Origin: Hemibagrus wyckioides | Taxonomy: Eukaryota > Chordata > Actinopteri > Siluriformes > Bagridae | Length of the DNA: 64,000 nucleotides | Reading direction: 5' to 3' | Assembly: GCF_019097595.1 (NCBI RefSeq) | Contig: NC_080711.1 | Coordinates: forward strand, 22,721,428-22,785,427 | In this document: in pieces, positions 12,690 through 23,060 of the stretch | Position numbering within the stretch: the stretch's first letter is position 1 | How the letters are laid out: each line of letters opens with the position of its first letter | Made by a program: the position numbers and the translations under genes | Notes under the pieces: model-generated | Seen by the model: only the letters and a program-made list of their open reading frames with translations | Database searches by the model: none | Told to the model about the DNA's origin: nothing

Positions 12690-13190
12690 AATTGCAGTTT
12701 TCTTCCTGAGTGGCTTCCTATACGGTTTGATCATACATTTACCACTCCTGGCTGGCTCGCCACATTGCTAGATCACAGATTTCACTCCTGTCTGGCTTAC
12801 CAAATAGTTATATCATAAAAGTGTTGGAATAATTGCTTCAGCCAGGATCAGCAAACTGTTAGAGCTTTCTTGGTCTCCTAGCTGTTTCACTAAACTGCTA
12901 GCTTTAAGATTTCTTACTCCCTGCTGGCTTGATAAACTGACTTCTTCACTCAGCAATTAGATGGTAGGATTCTTACATGTGGATGGTTGCCAAACTGTTT
13001 GATTCCAGATTTACTGCTCCCAGTTGGCTCACCAAATTGGTAAAATCACATATGTATCACTCCTGGTTCACCAGACTGTTTGATTTCAGATTTATTGGTC
13101 CTGTCTGGCTCACTGCATTCTTAAGTCACAGACTGATTCCTGTCTTCTGACTAACTTGCCAAACTGTTAGCTCACAGATGTCGCAGTACA
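12690..13190 (+). repeat. 42-bp minisatellite family, diverged array
   Basis: Units of the 10.7-kb family recur (CTGGCTGGCTCGCCACATTG near 12750, then TCTGGCTTACCAAATAG, GTTGGCTCACCAAATTGG, TAACTTGCCAAACTG) with irregular spacing and heavier divergence. Orientation is the same as the 10.7-kb array and opposite to the 6.9-kb one. Confidence 0.8.
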
Positions 13191-13199
13191 GCTGTTACT

Positions 13200-14450
13200 C
13201 ATATGTAAACTCATATGATCTCTCCTTAAAAACAGTTACACAGCCATCCTAAATTGAAATTTACACACAATCCCAATTCATTTACAGCAAGTCTCTACTC
13301 ATTTACAAATGAATGAATTTACAAATGAATCATTTCTCGAAGCTAATCTCTGCCGAGTCTCATTTTATCGATCCGCTCTCTTCCAAAAAAATTCTCTTCC
13401 ATTAATCAGAATCTGACCTGAATCTTAAACACGAGACCGCAGGCTGGACTGCGCCGAGATTGATTCACTCTCAAAGGGAAAAAAGACAATATAGAGATAC
13501 ATTTACAGCCAACGATGGTTCCTTTTGAGCACATCAAAGCGCCGTTCCCCTCAGGACCTAATAGAGCGTCGCACCTGTTTCAATCTCCCAACTGCTGTTC
13601 TGATGTTTTCGAAAGCCTGCTGAGCTCAGTCACAGTCTTCATCCTGCTCTTGCCCTCCAGTCACAAACACACACACACATACACACTTACACACACATAC
13701 AGTATCTCCTACTTTCTTTGCTTTGTCACACGTTCTAGCGGCTAGAGTATATCACAGGATCCTATGCAGCTGAGGGCAGAAATTTGCATCTCCCATGGCA
13801 TTGGAATGGAACAAACGAAACTGAAGCTGTGTTTTAATTATTTATTGAACAAACAGAATTTTTTTTTAATGAAATGTGACTGTATCCAGCAGTATGACAA
13901 TGACTTTACACCGACTTTTAATTGAATACTTTGATTCACATACCACATGCACGGTATAGTGTAAATGGAAAAAACTGCAATACTCATGCTGTGGAGTTAT
14001 GGGAAAATTATCAGTCCCCAGGTGGTGTGATGAAGCAGTGTTATTGTTATCACCTTGATACCGATCCTAAACTCATACCACAGCAATTTGTTCATGATAT
14101 AAAATATTTTTCCTTTTTATAAGACTTTTTATCCATTTATAGCTACAGTTAATGTTGAGAAACGTTCATGTTAATTCCTCTTCTCACTTATGCTATAGCA
14201 GCTATGTCATTCAATCACCAGAAAAAAATCTCAAAGATACAGAGGGCAAACTCCATTGTCCTGAAGATTACAGAACAAAATCACTGACACTGGAGACTCT
14301 ATACATGGTGAGTGTCTGAACAAATAAACAAACAAATAAATAAATAAAGATAAAGATAAAGAAAGTAAATTAAAGATATACTGTTGATCACATCCAGATG
14401 CCAACCAAATGACTAAGCTGAGGGAAACAATAGCAGCCCATAATACAACA
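13200..14450. other. Intergenic with a (CA)n tract and a dispersed-repeat core
   Basis: It contains an imperfect (CA)n run at 13667-13702 and the dispersed core CACTGACACTGGAGACTC at 14282-14299, which recurs at 32.5, 36.2, 36.6 and 41.2 kb. No gene is seen. Confidence 0.5.
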
Positions 14451-14898
14451 AGGAAGGGAGGAAGGCAGAGAAGGATGGAAGGAAGGAAGGAAGGTAGGGA
14501 GGGAGGGAGGGAGGTTAGGGTGGGAGGGAGGAAGGGACGGAGGAAGAAAGTGAGGGAGGGAGGGCGTAAGGGAGGGAGAGAGGGTTAGGAGGGCAGAACG
14601 GAGGGAGGGAGGGGGAGGGAGGGAGGAATGGAGGAAGGAAGGGAGGAAGGGAGAGAAGGAAGGAAGGAAGGAAGGTAAGGAGGGAAGGAAGGAAGGAAGG
14701 AACAGAGGGAGGGAGGTTAGGGAGGGAGGAAGGGACGGAGGGAGGGAGGGAGAAAGGGAGGGAGTGAGGGATGGAGGGGGGTTAGGGAGGGAGGGTGAAA
14801 GAAAGGAAGGGAGCTAATAAAAGATGATGTGGGAGCTAAGGAGGGAGGGAGGGAGGGAGGTAGGGGGGAAGGAAGGAAGGATGGATGGATGGATGGAT
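14451..14898. repeat. Polypurine tract (GGAA/GGGA-rich), about 450 bp
   Basis: Nearly pure purine on the plus strand: GGAA, GGGA and GGAGGG units in irregular order, ending in (GGAT)n. It is interrupted near 14800-14835 by a short mixed sequence. Long homopurine-homopyrimidine tracts are known to form triplex DNA; G-run density here would also allow G-quadruplexes. Confidence 0.95.
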
Positions 14899-15184
14899 TT
14901 CAGTCAGATTTCAACGTCAGTCAGAACTTACTTCAAAAGAATCAAATATGACTTTTCACATGGTAACTAACAAAGTAAATTTCTCACTAAACACCTGGTT
15001 CGGGCACCAAAAACATCACTCAAATGAGGTGTTAACTGACAGCTGTCTGGCGGCTCATGACGTCAAACTCGCTAGGTCTTTATATTGCATACAGCACCTC
15101 AGCTAGCCTTATTACATCACGATGAGCAGAAAGAAACCATGCTCTGTGCACTGCTTATGCGAGAGTTCTTCAGTTCTGAATGGG

Positions 15185-15480
15185 TTAGGGACTTAATTGC
15201 AAGCGAGCGGCGTCTCCCTGCAATTTGTTTACAGCTGAATGACCTTTAATGTTCCTCTTGTTAAATTCGACTCGCACAAACACCGCAGCAATTAGCCAGG
15301 GATTTCCACTAAGGCGATAATTGAGCGAGCTGGAGGAGTCGAACTGCGACCCTGCTGATTCAGAGCTGCTCTTACACGCACGTGAAGCGGATCGGGCCTC
15401 ATTCTTCATAGCCGCTCGCTTACTGAAACGAGCGTGCTGGAAAAAGTGCAGGAGCTGAAAAGAAACCAAGCAAAACGGAG
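15185..15480. promoter_or_regulatory. Candidate conserved non-coding element
   Basis: Non-repetitive, CpG-containing block with GCAATTAGCCAGGG near 15288 and GGCGATAATTGAGCG near 15312. A 94-codon antisense frame covers it but has no recognisable domain. Regulatory role is inferred. Confidence 0.3.
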
Positions 15481-15607
15481 ATTACGGCTGAGCGACTGGA
15501 ATCTTTAAAGACACGTAAAGCAAGCCAAGTCAGCGACACGGCTTTGAGAGACGACACCGTGACCGTCAGACACCAGGAGTCTCACCTTCACAGTTTTCTA
15601 GTGTGTG

Positions 15608-15610
<3 letters not shown>

Positions 15611-15666
<56 letters not shown>
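15611..15666. repeat. (GA)n microsatellite
   Basis: GA tract of about 56 bases with one AAA interruption. Confidence 0.95.
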
Positions 15667-15669
15667 TTA

Positions 15670-15810
15670 CCGAATTATTCCATAGTTACCATAGAGCCTC
15701 ATGGAGCAGAAGCATTTTCTATAACATCAGCTCTGACTGCTCATTCGAATACAATATTGTTTCTATAGTAACGGCTAATTCACAGGGGGTTGTGTGTTTC
15801 CATCGAAAAA
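15670..15810. repeat. Fragment of a dispersed teleost-type repeat
   Basis: The wording CAGCTCTGACTGCTCATTCG, TTTCTATAGTAACGGCTAAT and TTCACAGGG resembles a non-autonomous repeat I know from several fish genomes (paired with a CTGATTGGTCAGAAGGTGTT segment that occurs in part at 24.0 and 41.1 kb here). Family name not assigned. Confidence 0.45.
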
Positions 15811-16194
15811 TTGTGCATTGCGATGTTTCCTTCAAGAAGAGGTTTATTTAATATTTACCAAAAAAAAAGGAGTAACACGTAACAGTTAGTAAGCTAGTTT
15901 CTCTGTATCGCGACAATCTACTTTTATTTGTTGTCATAAATGAGAACAGGAATGATCTTGGACGTAACATAACAGAACAATTCAAAACGTAACAATAAAC
16001 GGATAAAAAGTATGAGATTCCATTTTCACTGGTAAATTTGCTATAAATATATAACTTTTAGTAACATAAACGTTGCTATATCACACCGTTCCACCTTTGA
16101 TTATGTTCCTGTAACAGCATGACCTGAAGTGATGAAGAGTTTGTAATAAATGTAAAAACATTAGATGTACTAGCGGGCAAACTTTTCATATCTG

Positions 16195-16196
<2 letters not shown>

Positions 16197-16237
<41 letters not shown>
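16197..16237. repeat. (AT)n microsatellite
   Basis: Uninterrupted AT run of about 40 bases. Confidence 0.95.
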
Positions 16238-16242
<5 letters not shown>

Positions 16243-16739
16243 ATAAATACATAGATAAATAATCTCACCCAAAAAGTCTATTTTTATTTATTTTTTGTCT
16301 GTTTTTCTTCCACTGTACTGAACTTACCACATAACTAAACTTTTGTAGCTTTGAGCATTGCTGCTGTCTGACACTCTTCTGTTATTTGCCCTCTCTATTG
16401 TCTTGTGTGTTGCTCTGTGATCTCGGAGACTTTATTACTCGGTATATGTGGACGGGATGGTGATCAAATATGACGTGACTTGTGCTCATAAGTCTGTGGG
16501 AGCGGGTTGGAGTCGTCTGATTTATCCTTCACACGGCTCTTTCTGTCGGAAAAGGATTATAATGCCATCAATGCTGCACTGGAGATTTGTTGGTTTTTTT
16601 GGGGGGTTTTTTGAGTAGGGCAAAAAATGCAGCAATGCAATTACAAAAAAAATTGTAACTAGCAACTAATGAAAAATATGGATCTAAATCATTCATTCTT
16701 CTCTTAGCCTTAAAATATGTGACGTGAAAGAGTTAAATC

Positions 16740-17040
16740 CGAAGCCACAAAACTAATGAGAGAATTGAAGAGTATTTATGATCCGATTAATTCTTCCGGA
16801 GGTGATTATGTTAATTTCTCTGTACTACAAAAGGGTCATAAATAAAAGTGAGGCGTTCATTAAGCCGGCAGCAGCGTAATGTATGGACGCAGAGGGTAAT
16901 ATCAGGTTTAGTTAGTATGCTATCACTATGATACATTATCTCCGGCTGTGTGCCTCGACCTGCTTTATTTAAAACGTGTCGGATGTAATGGGAAATCCCG
17001 TCCCGTGTTTTTTTTTTTTTTCCCGGCATCAACTACATCT
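16740..17040. promoter_or_regulatory. Candidate conserved non-coding element
   Basis: Non-repetitive block with CCGATTAATTCTTCCGG (16783 onward), CATTAAGCCGGCAGC near 16858 and a low homopolymer content until a T run at 17009. Regulatory role is inferred. Confidence 0.3.
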
Positions 17041-18249
17041 TAGGAGCAGTGCGGCAAGAATAAGAGGAAACGATCGCCGCTGATGATGTTTCACATCACG
17101 GTTTCTATCAAATCACACTGAAGCAACAAATCAATGTTTCGGAAAGATTTTTCTTTCAGGATTGAGAGTAAAAAAAAAAAAGCTGTACTGTTTTTATTTT
17201 TATTACACTTACTTGTCACTAATGCTTCGAAGGAAAATTCATCAAGAATTAAATCCAGTTTAATTTCAAACTCAGAATCTAATCAGCAATCGCATGGATA
17301 TTCAAAAGCATCCGATTTTTTCAATATTCAACAACCAGACCTAAAAAAAAACCCAACAAATTGACACACCGGAGACCTGCTGCTACGGGCGGCCATCTCC
17401 GTCATCTCCTTTTCACCATTCCTCCGCTTAGCTCTACCTCCCAGGTTCCTCTATGCCCAGAGGCGAAAAGCGCGTACACACAGGGCGACCGGTTTATAAA
17501 CAAAGTCTGGTAATATAATATTTGCCTTCTGAATTATTGAACAGGGATTTTTATGAGTTTTTCCTCTCACGCTCCCACTTTAACGAATTCCTGCGTGGGA
17601 TGCCTTTCAGAGTTTACTGACTCGTCTGCTGCTCAAATAATCCAAATATACCAACAGATGACTGGTATTTACATAAAGCGCTCGAGCGCTAACAAACGCG
17701 TGTCAGAGAATGTTTGCTTTTGCAATTTCTTACATTTTTTAAAAATTAAAAAAAGAAAAAAAAAACCTGATCAGATAGCGCTGAAACTTGCAAACAGATG
17801 AAGCTGTGATAAGAGTCAGAAAAAGAAAAGAAATTTTTAGGTTTCTATTTGAGGCTGGCCAGATGTTATGGCAATACGGAAAGTTAGGCGTATTCAGAAT
17901 CAGGTTACGCACCGTATCTGATTCCTCCACTGCAAATTATGACCTGTGTTTAGTTCAGATTTTGCTTTGTGTGGTAGCAAACGTCAGTCTAAACCACTAC
18001 AATAAACAACTGCTGAAGAATTAGTGTGGTTTTATTGTTATTTGTTTGAGGGAGCTTTCACATGAGAAATGTAATCAAATGAACCCATTTAAAAAATGTA
18101 TGTAAACGGAGACTTATTGGTGTGAACGTGCAAATTGAGTGATTTATTGCAACTGCAAACACCAATCGTTTCACATTAAAGCCCTGAAAACAAATCCATA
18201 AATATAGATTATTAAATCCGGCCTTTTATTTGAAGCTCACAATAATTAT
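17041..18249. other. Intergenic, no gene recognised
   Basis: Mixed unique sequence with several A-runs; small frames show no domain. Confidence 0.5.
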
Positions 18250-18860
18250 ACCTAATAATATTTGTTTTTCTCGCTCTCTTTTTCTGTCGAGTGACACATG
18301 CTACTCCTGACCCCTTCTGCTCTCCAGATCTGCCTGATCTGATCCATCCTGATGCCCTGCTTCTGCTTGGAGTTCTCGTCATTTGAAATCCACTCACTGC
18401 TGCTCAGGATGACCTCCAACATGGACATCCTGAACACACATGAGATCACTGGTACCTCTTAGAAACCATGAAGATAGCTTTAAGATAACTGCAATTGCTA
18501 TGATAGCTTCAAGACTACAATTTGCCACGAACAGGTTTGAGCTCAAGTGTCCATCAGATGAACAGTTCAACAAGACTTCATGTAAAAACTAGAATCACTA
18601 GAATTCCAGGTTACGTGATTCACAGTTAGAAGGGAAATGATTTATATTCACAATTTCTGCTGCCGCCCAGCTGAGGATGAGGTTAAGTTTGGTTCCTTTT
18701 GAGGTTTCTTCCTCATATCATCTCAGGAAGTTTTTTCCTCACCACCACCTCTTGCTTTCTCATTAGGGATCATTTAAAATGGATAACCTAAATTTCTATA
18801 AATCTGCTTTGTGACAATGTCCATTGTTAAAAGCAGTTATTGAACTGAATGATAATTCTA
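18250..18860 (+). repeat. Degenerate dispersed retroposon-like repeat
   Basis: It contains GAGGTTTCTTCCTCATATCA near 18700 and ends with CTGCTTTGTGACAATGTCC, then TTGTTAAAAGCAG. This wording is typical of a very abundant interspersed repeat of ostariophysan and other fish genomes whose 3' end runs into ATTGAATTGAAT. A second tail copy is at 41.39 kb. The 5' limit is uncertain. Confidence 0.6.
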
Positions 18861-19225
18861 GCCAAACATAATTAGCCATCCAATCAGGACAACAATAATG
18901 GTGCTCTGGAGTTAGTGTGTATATGGTTGTCGCTGCAGTGGCTAAGCTGCATTACTGGAAGATTTAACACAGTGTTTTTTTATTTGGTGTATTTCATGGA
19001 ATGTGGTAATTCTTTTAGTTCGCTTTGGCCTATAAAACACTGACGCAGAAAACATTTCCGAAAGATTAATAAAGTCTGATATGTACGATCCGGCTCAGTT
19101 CTTTTTTCTCCACAAGTGTTAATATCCACACATCGTCTAATCAATATGTGTTTAAATATCACCTGTGTGTTCTATTATTCTTCACTAATCCATACAGCAG
19201 AAGACAGAAAATATTACAGAGGTCA

Positions 19226-19251
19226 TACACACACACACACACACACACACA
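19226..19251. repeat. (CA)n microsatellite
   Basis: About 13 uninterrupted CA units. Confidence 0.95.
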
Positions 19252-20081
19252 GGAAAAAGTGAAGTGGCTAGAAGATAGAACAGTATGTGGATAAGTGGGC
19301 GATAAAAGCAGTGTGTGAGAATGGAGAGAATGAGAGATGATATACCATCTATGACTCGGGCCTTAAATAAATCCCCACAAGGACGGTGGCACGAAGGTCT
19401 GGATGGACACACAATACAGAGGAAGCGACTAAACGTCCCCGATGGCTAATAAATCTCTGCTCCAAGACAGCACTTCTTACAAAAGCTTGGGTTTCTCTGG
19501 ACTCTGGTCAACCCGGCTCCGTCCTGCAGTTGACGTCCCCCTGAGCATCCCTGCGGGACTCGATACAGCAAGACAACGAGATGCAGTTACGAGCTCCATT
19601 TCTTATTCATGTGATGAATCTCTGCTGAGACTTGAGGTCACCCAGAAGCACTGGTGGGGTGTTTTTTTTTTTTATTAGTTGCCCACAGGAGGGACATAGC
19701 AGGCCAGACAACTGAACACCTCCAGGAGGGGTAAGTAGGGCTCCAATCACCCAGATATAAATCTGCCCAAGCCAAAATGGCTCTTGAACTCAGTTCAGCA
19801 TAAGAGATGGGCTTCAAAATATGTTGCATGCCTGAAAGGCTAAATATAAGTCACACACATTATGCATGACATACACCCAAAAAAAAAAAATAAACATTGT
19901 CTGTAGTAGAGAAGAAAGTTCAAATGGGAAATGTGGTGATGCATCGTGACATTATGTACAAAGTAACGAGTGAGTCATATTCTCCAACAACAATAACCTC
20001 AGACAGGCAAAGCCTTCGGTCACGGCAAGACGGACTCAGGGATTTGCGTGGCCCTCTATTGTTTTTGTCAATGAATCATTT

Positions 20082-20105
20082 TGTGTGTGTGTGTGTGTGT
20101 GTGTG
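20082..20105. repeat. (GT)n microsatellite
   Basis: About 12 uninterrupted GT units. Confidence 0.95.
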
Positions 20106-20279
20106 AGTGATGATTACAGTGTGTGGTTGGATTACTGGGGCAACAGCTGTCTCATCTCAATCCCATTCCACTTTCTTCCCCCATGATGACGGCGGCCGCA
20201 TCGGAAATGTGGTGAAAGAGCGGTCGACGGAGAGAAACGAATTTGACAGACGAGAAATGAAATGAAGTGAAAAATCAAA

Positions 20280-20573
20280 GTCACTTTCTATTCAGGTCTG
20301 GGATTGGTCCCTATATTGCCATGGGCCACTTTCGATTGGCATCACCAGCAGCAACAAGCCACAAATAATTCATGACTAATCTTGACCATATCGAATTGGA
20401 CCGGAAATGCAATTTCACCACCCGGATCGCTAGGCATCTTTGAATTCCCATCATAAGTGATGGAATTCCAGGAGCTTTCAGAGCACCATTACGTCCATTC
20501 TTACAAATCTGGATGTGAGCGAGCATGACATCCAACAATCAAGGTAATCTGGATATGAGTCTTTGTTCCAGCC
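20280..20573. promoter_or_regulatory. Candidate conserved non-coding element
   Basis: Repeat-free block with a short palindromic pairing (GAATTCCCATCA ... TGATGGAATTCC near 20442-20470) and mixed AT cores (AATAATTCATGACTAATC near 20364). Regulatory role is inferred. Confidence 0.25.
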
Positions 20574-21134
20574 ATGGTTTATATATTCCCAGAACCGCAA
20601 AAAGAAAAAAGCCACACAAATCTCAGCGGTCATGTCCAACTTGTAGTCGGTCGGAGAAAACAAGCAGGATGGATGAGTCCCTTCAAGATCCAGCCATTAG
20701 TTTTCATTAGTTCTGCGAGGGAGGAAGTTTTGGAGATTGATTGGCTACATTTGACCACGTTCAGTCCTGAGGGCCTCGCTGTGATAGCTGGCTTTGGACA
20801 GACAGAGCGATCAGCCCGCGTTCGTTTTCAACTCCCTGTCGTCATTTTTATTCATCTAATTTTCTCCATTGTCAAAAGCAAGCAGATGTGGCAAAGGCAA
20901 GGTAGCCGTTTCAGCTTGAAAGTCGGAGCCAAAAACCTCAGTCTCATGCCAAACACTTTTCGTTTGGCTGTTTATCAAAAACTAATAGAGTTTGACACAG
21001 ATAGCCTCCTTCAATCCTGTTTTGAACGTATTGTCCTTTCTGTCCAGCATTGTTTTCGTCAAAAGACTACCATTTGTCCTTCAGCTCGCCTAGACGTGCT
21101 TGCTTCTGTGAGACGCGCAAAACAATCCGGATGA
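20574..21134 (+). other. Unassigned 186-codon open frame, probably not a gene
   Basis: This is the longest open frame outside the two real genes. It begins at an ATG in a textbook Kozak context (GCCATGG) and stays open for 186 codons to a TGA. The translation shows no domain, signal peptide, repeat or transposon motif that I recognise; composition is unremarkable and several short hydrophobic stretches occur (for example VVIFIHLIFSIV). No splice-site or poly(A) context argues for a transcript. It lies in a repeat-free block (20280-21150), so it could also be open by chance inside a conserved non-coding region. Alternatives are a decayed retrocopy or a lineage-specific small gene. Seen: frame and start context. 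No function is proposed. Confidence 0.15.
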
Positions 21135-21889
21135 TTAAAAACCTTCACAGATACACAAGCGTGTGTCATTCAGGAAATATCGTAGTCAGTAACTGGTGTT
21201 AAGGTTTGTTCCGTGGGTGGGAAAAATACAATAAATGCAATAAAAAGTACAATAAAAAAGATATACTCTGGCATTTAACCATGGCTCTTGTGTTATTTAT
21301 TAGAATTGGGTATTTTATATCATGTCATTTTAGTCAAACATACAAAGCTTGCTAATCAGCCATGATAGGAGAGATATGTGTGGTTACAAATTCACTTTTT
21401 GTTTTGGTTCTCTGTGCCTTTGGCTTCGTCTCAGTCCCATAGAGAACCACTGGTTAGTTACCTGACTGTGTTCACCTCTTTTATGTTAGTTCTTGGTTAG
21501 TTTGCCTTTTGATATTCTGTCTCAACTCAGTGTTTTATTATACTTTTGTTATTGTTGTTGTTGTTGTTGTTTATGTCAGACGTCATGGTCGCGCCAGACT
21601 ACAGCTCCCATAAGACACTGCATGTCAAACACCCACTGATCACATGACCAGAGCACCTCCTTGTGTCTAGGCTGATGTCTAGCCCAGTTATTTCTTTATA
21701 TTTCACTTTGTTTCACTGTGAGTAAACTTTATTTTACCTGCACTACAACCCTTTCTCATCAGCTGAGCCTTGTTTCCAAGTTTCCCAGTTCTGTATTTTC
21801 CTAGGTTCTTGTTTTTTAACCATTTTTAAGTCAGGTAGTAAAATAAAATACTGTAGGTTATTGCAATATAGTCCAAAAAGTCCAATTCA

Positions 21890-22350
21890 GAGCGTATTAG
21901 CAAGAGCTGTTTTCTTGTTTTAGCTAGTTATTTGTTGCATAAAAAGTGTAAAAGTAGCTAGCTTGTTCTTTTTTGTAACTTTTGAGTGTTAGTTAGCTAG
22001 TTATGTTTTGCAAACAAGCTCATTAAAGTAGCTAGTTAAGTGTGTTTAGCCATCTAGGTACAGTGTTAAAATCGCTAGCAGGTTAAATTTTGCATAACAA
22101 ATGACATTGTTAAAGCTGCCAGCTAGTTACGTTTTTTAAATTAGTGTGTTCAATTAGCTTGTTAAATTAGGTTGATTACTGTGCTTAAATTAGCTAGGTA
22201 GTTATGTTTTAAATTAGCCAGTTTGTTATGTTTTGTGATAGCTATCACAAGTTACACAGCATAGTACATAGCTATCTTTGCCAGTTTTGTGAATTAGTTT
22301 TGTACAGGTAAAATAGCTAGTTAGGTTTTTCTAGCTAATATCTGAAGTAG
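21890..22350. repeat. Degenerate repeat rich in TAGCTAGTTA
   Basis: GTTAGCTAGTTATGTTTTGC and variants (AGCTAGTTA, AGCTAGGTAGTTATG, AGCTAGCTTG) recur irregularly over about 450 bp. It looks like an old minisatellite with unclear period. Confidence 0.7.
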
Positions 22351-22489
22351 AATTTAAATCGAGTACACACTTTCATTTGAATACAGCTTCTCTGCACTTC
22401 TCTGTGGAGTAAAAGTTGTGTTTATTTTTGATAAGACTCAGATATATATAAAAATATTTATATAAAAATCTGATCCTAAATACAAACAC

Positions 22490-23060
22490 ATTTATGCCCA
22501 TGCACCTTTCCCTTCGGCGTCGGAAACGCCTCCACGCTATCGATCACTTTTGCTTAATACTGGTTAAAAATCACTAAGGACAGAGTGCTTTTATTGACTG
22601 CTGCAATATTGATGTGAGGGAGGATATAAAATAGCCTGTGATCGCTTCGAATAAGACTTCCTGCGTTCGCTCATTACTCATTCCTGTTACGCTTCAAAAT
22701 CTCCACCGTGGCAATCGTTCTTCCGTCCACGGCTGTTTTGTTTTGACATTGAGTCATTATTTTCTTGTTTACCCGGGCCAACACGATTGAAAATCGGTCA
22801 TTTTGGGAATGCGAAGGTGTGATACTCTTTATCATATGCCCCAATCGTCACCCCTCGACATGAAAACCCACCCTGCGGTGATTAATCTGATCTCCACGAC
22901 GTCGCCACGGTGCGCGAGCGCTCTGCGATCGACTTCCTTTTTTACGCTGAAAGGAGGAAAAAGTTGATGATTGCATTAACCTATTTAGGAAGACTCTGCA
23001 GTAGTCGCTGAGTTATTACGTAAAGGTTAGGCAGGGCAAGTGCATTTTTCAGTTTGTCTC
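22490..23060. promoter_or_regulatory. Candidate conserved non-coding element
   Basis: Repeat-free, CpG-containing block of about 570 bp between AT-rich repeats. It has GGTGATTAATCTGATC near 22877, CTATCGATCAC near 22537 and CATTGAGTCATTATTTTC near 22746 (an AP-1/Maf-like TGAGTCAT core). Regulatory role is inferred from composition and motifs. Confidence 0.33.

Larger units (their letters stand above)
18861..20279. other. Intergenic with two dinucleotide tracts
   Basis: No gene is seen; (CA)n lies at 19226-19251 and (GT)n at 20082-20105. Sequence at 20160-20230 is CpG-containing and non-repetitive. Confidence 0.5.
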
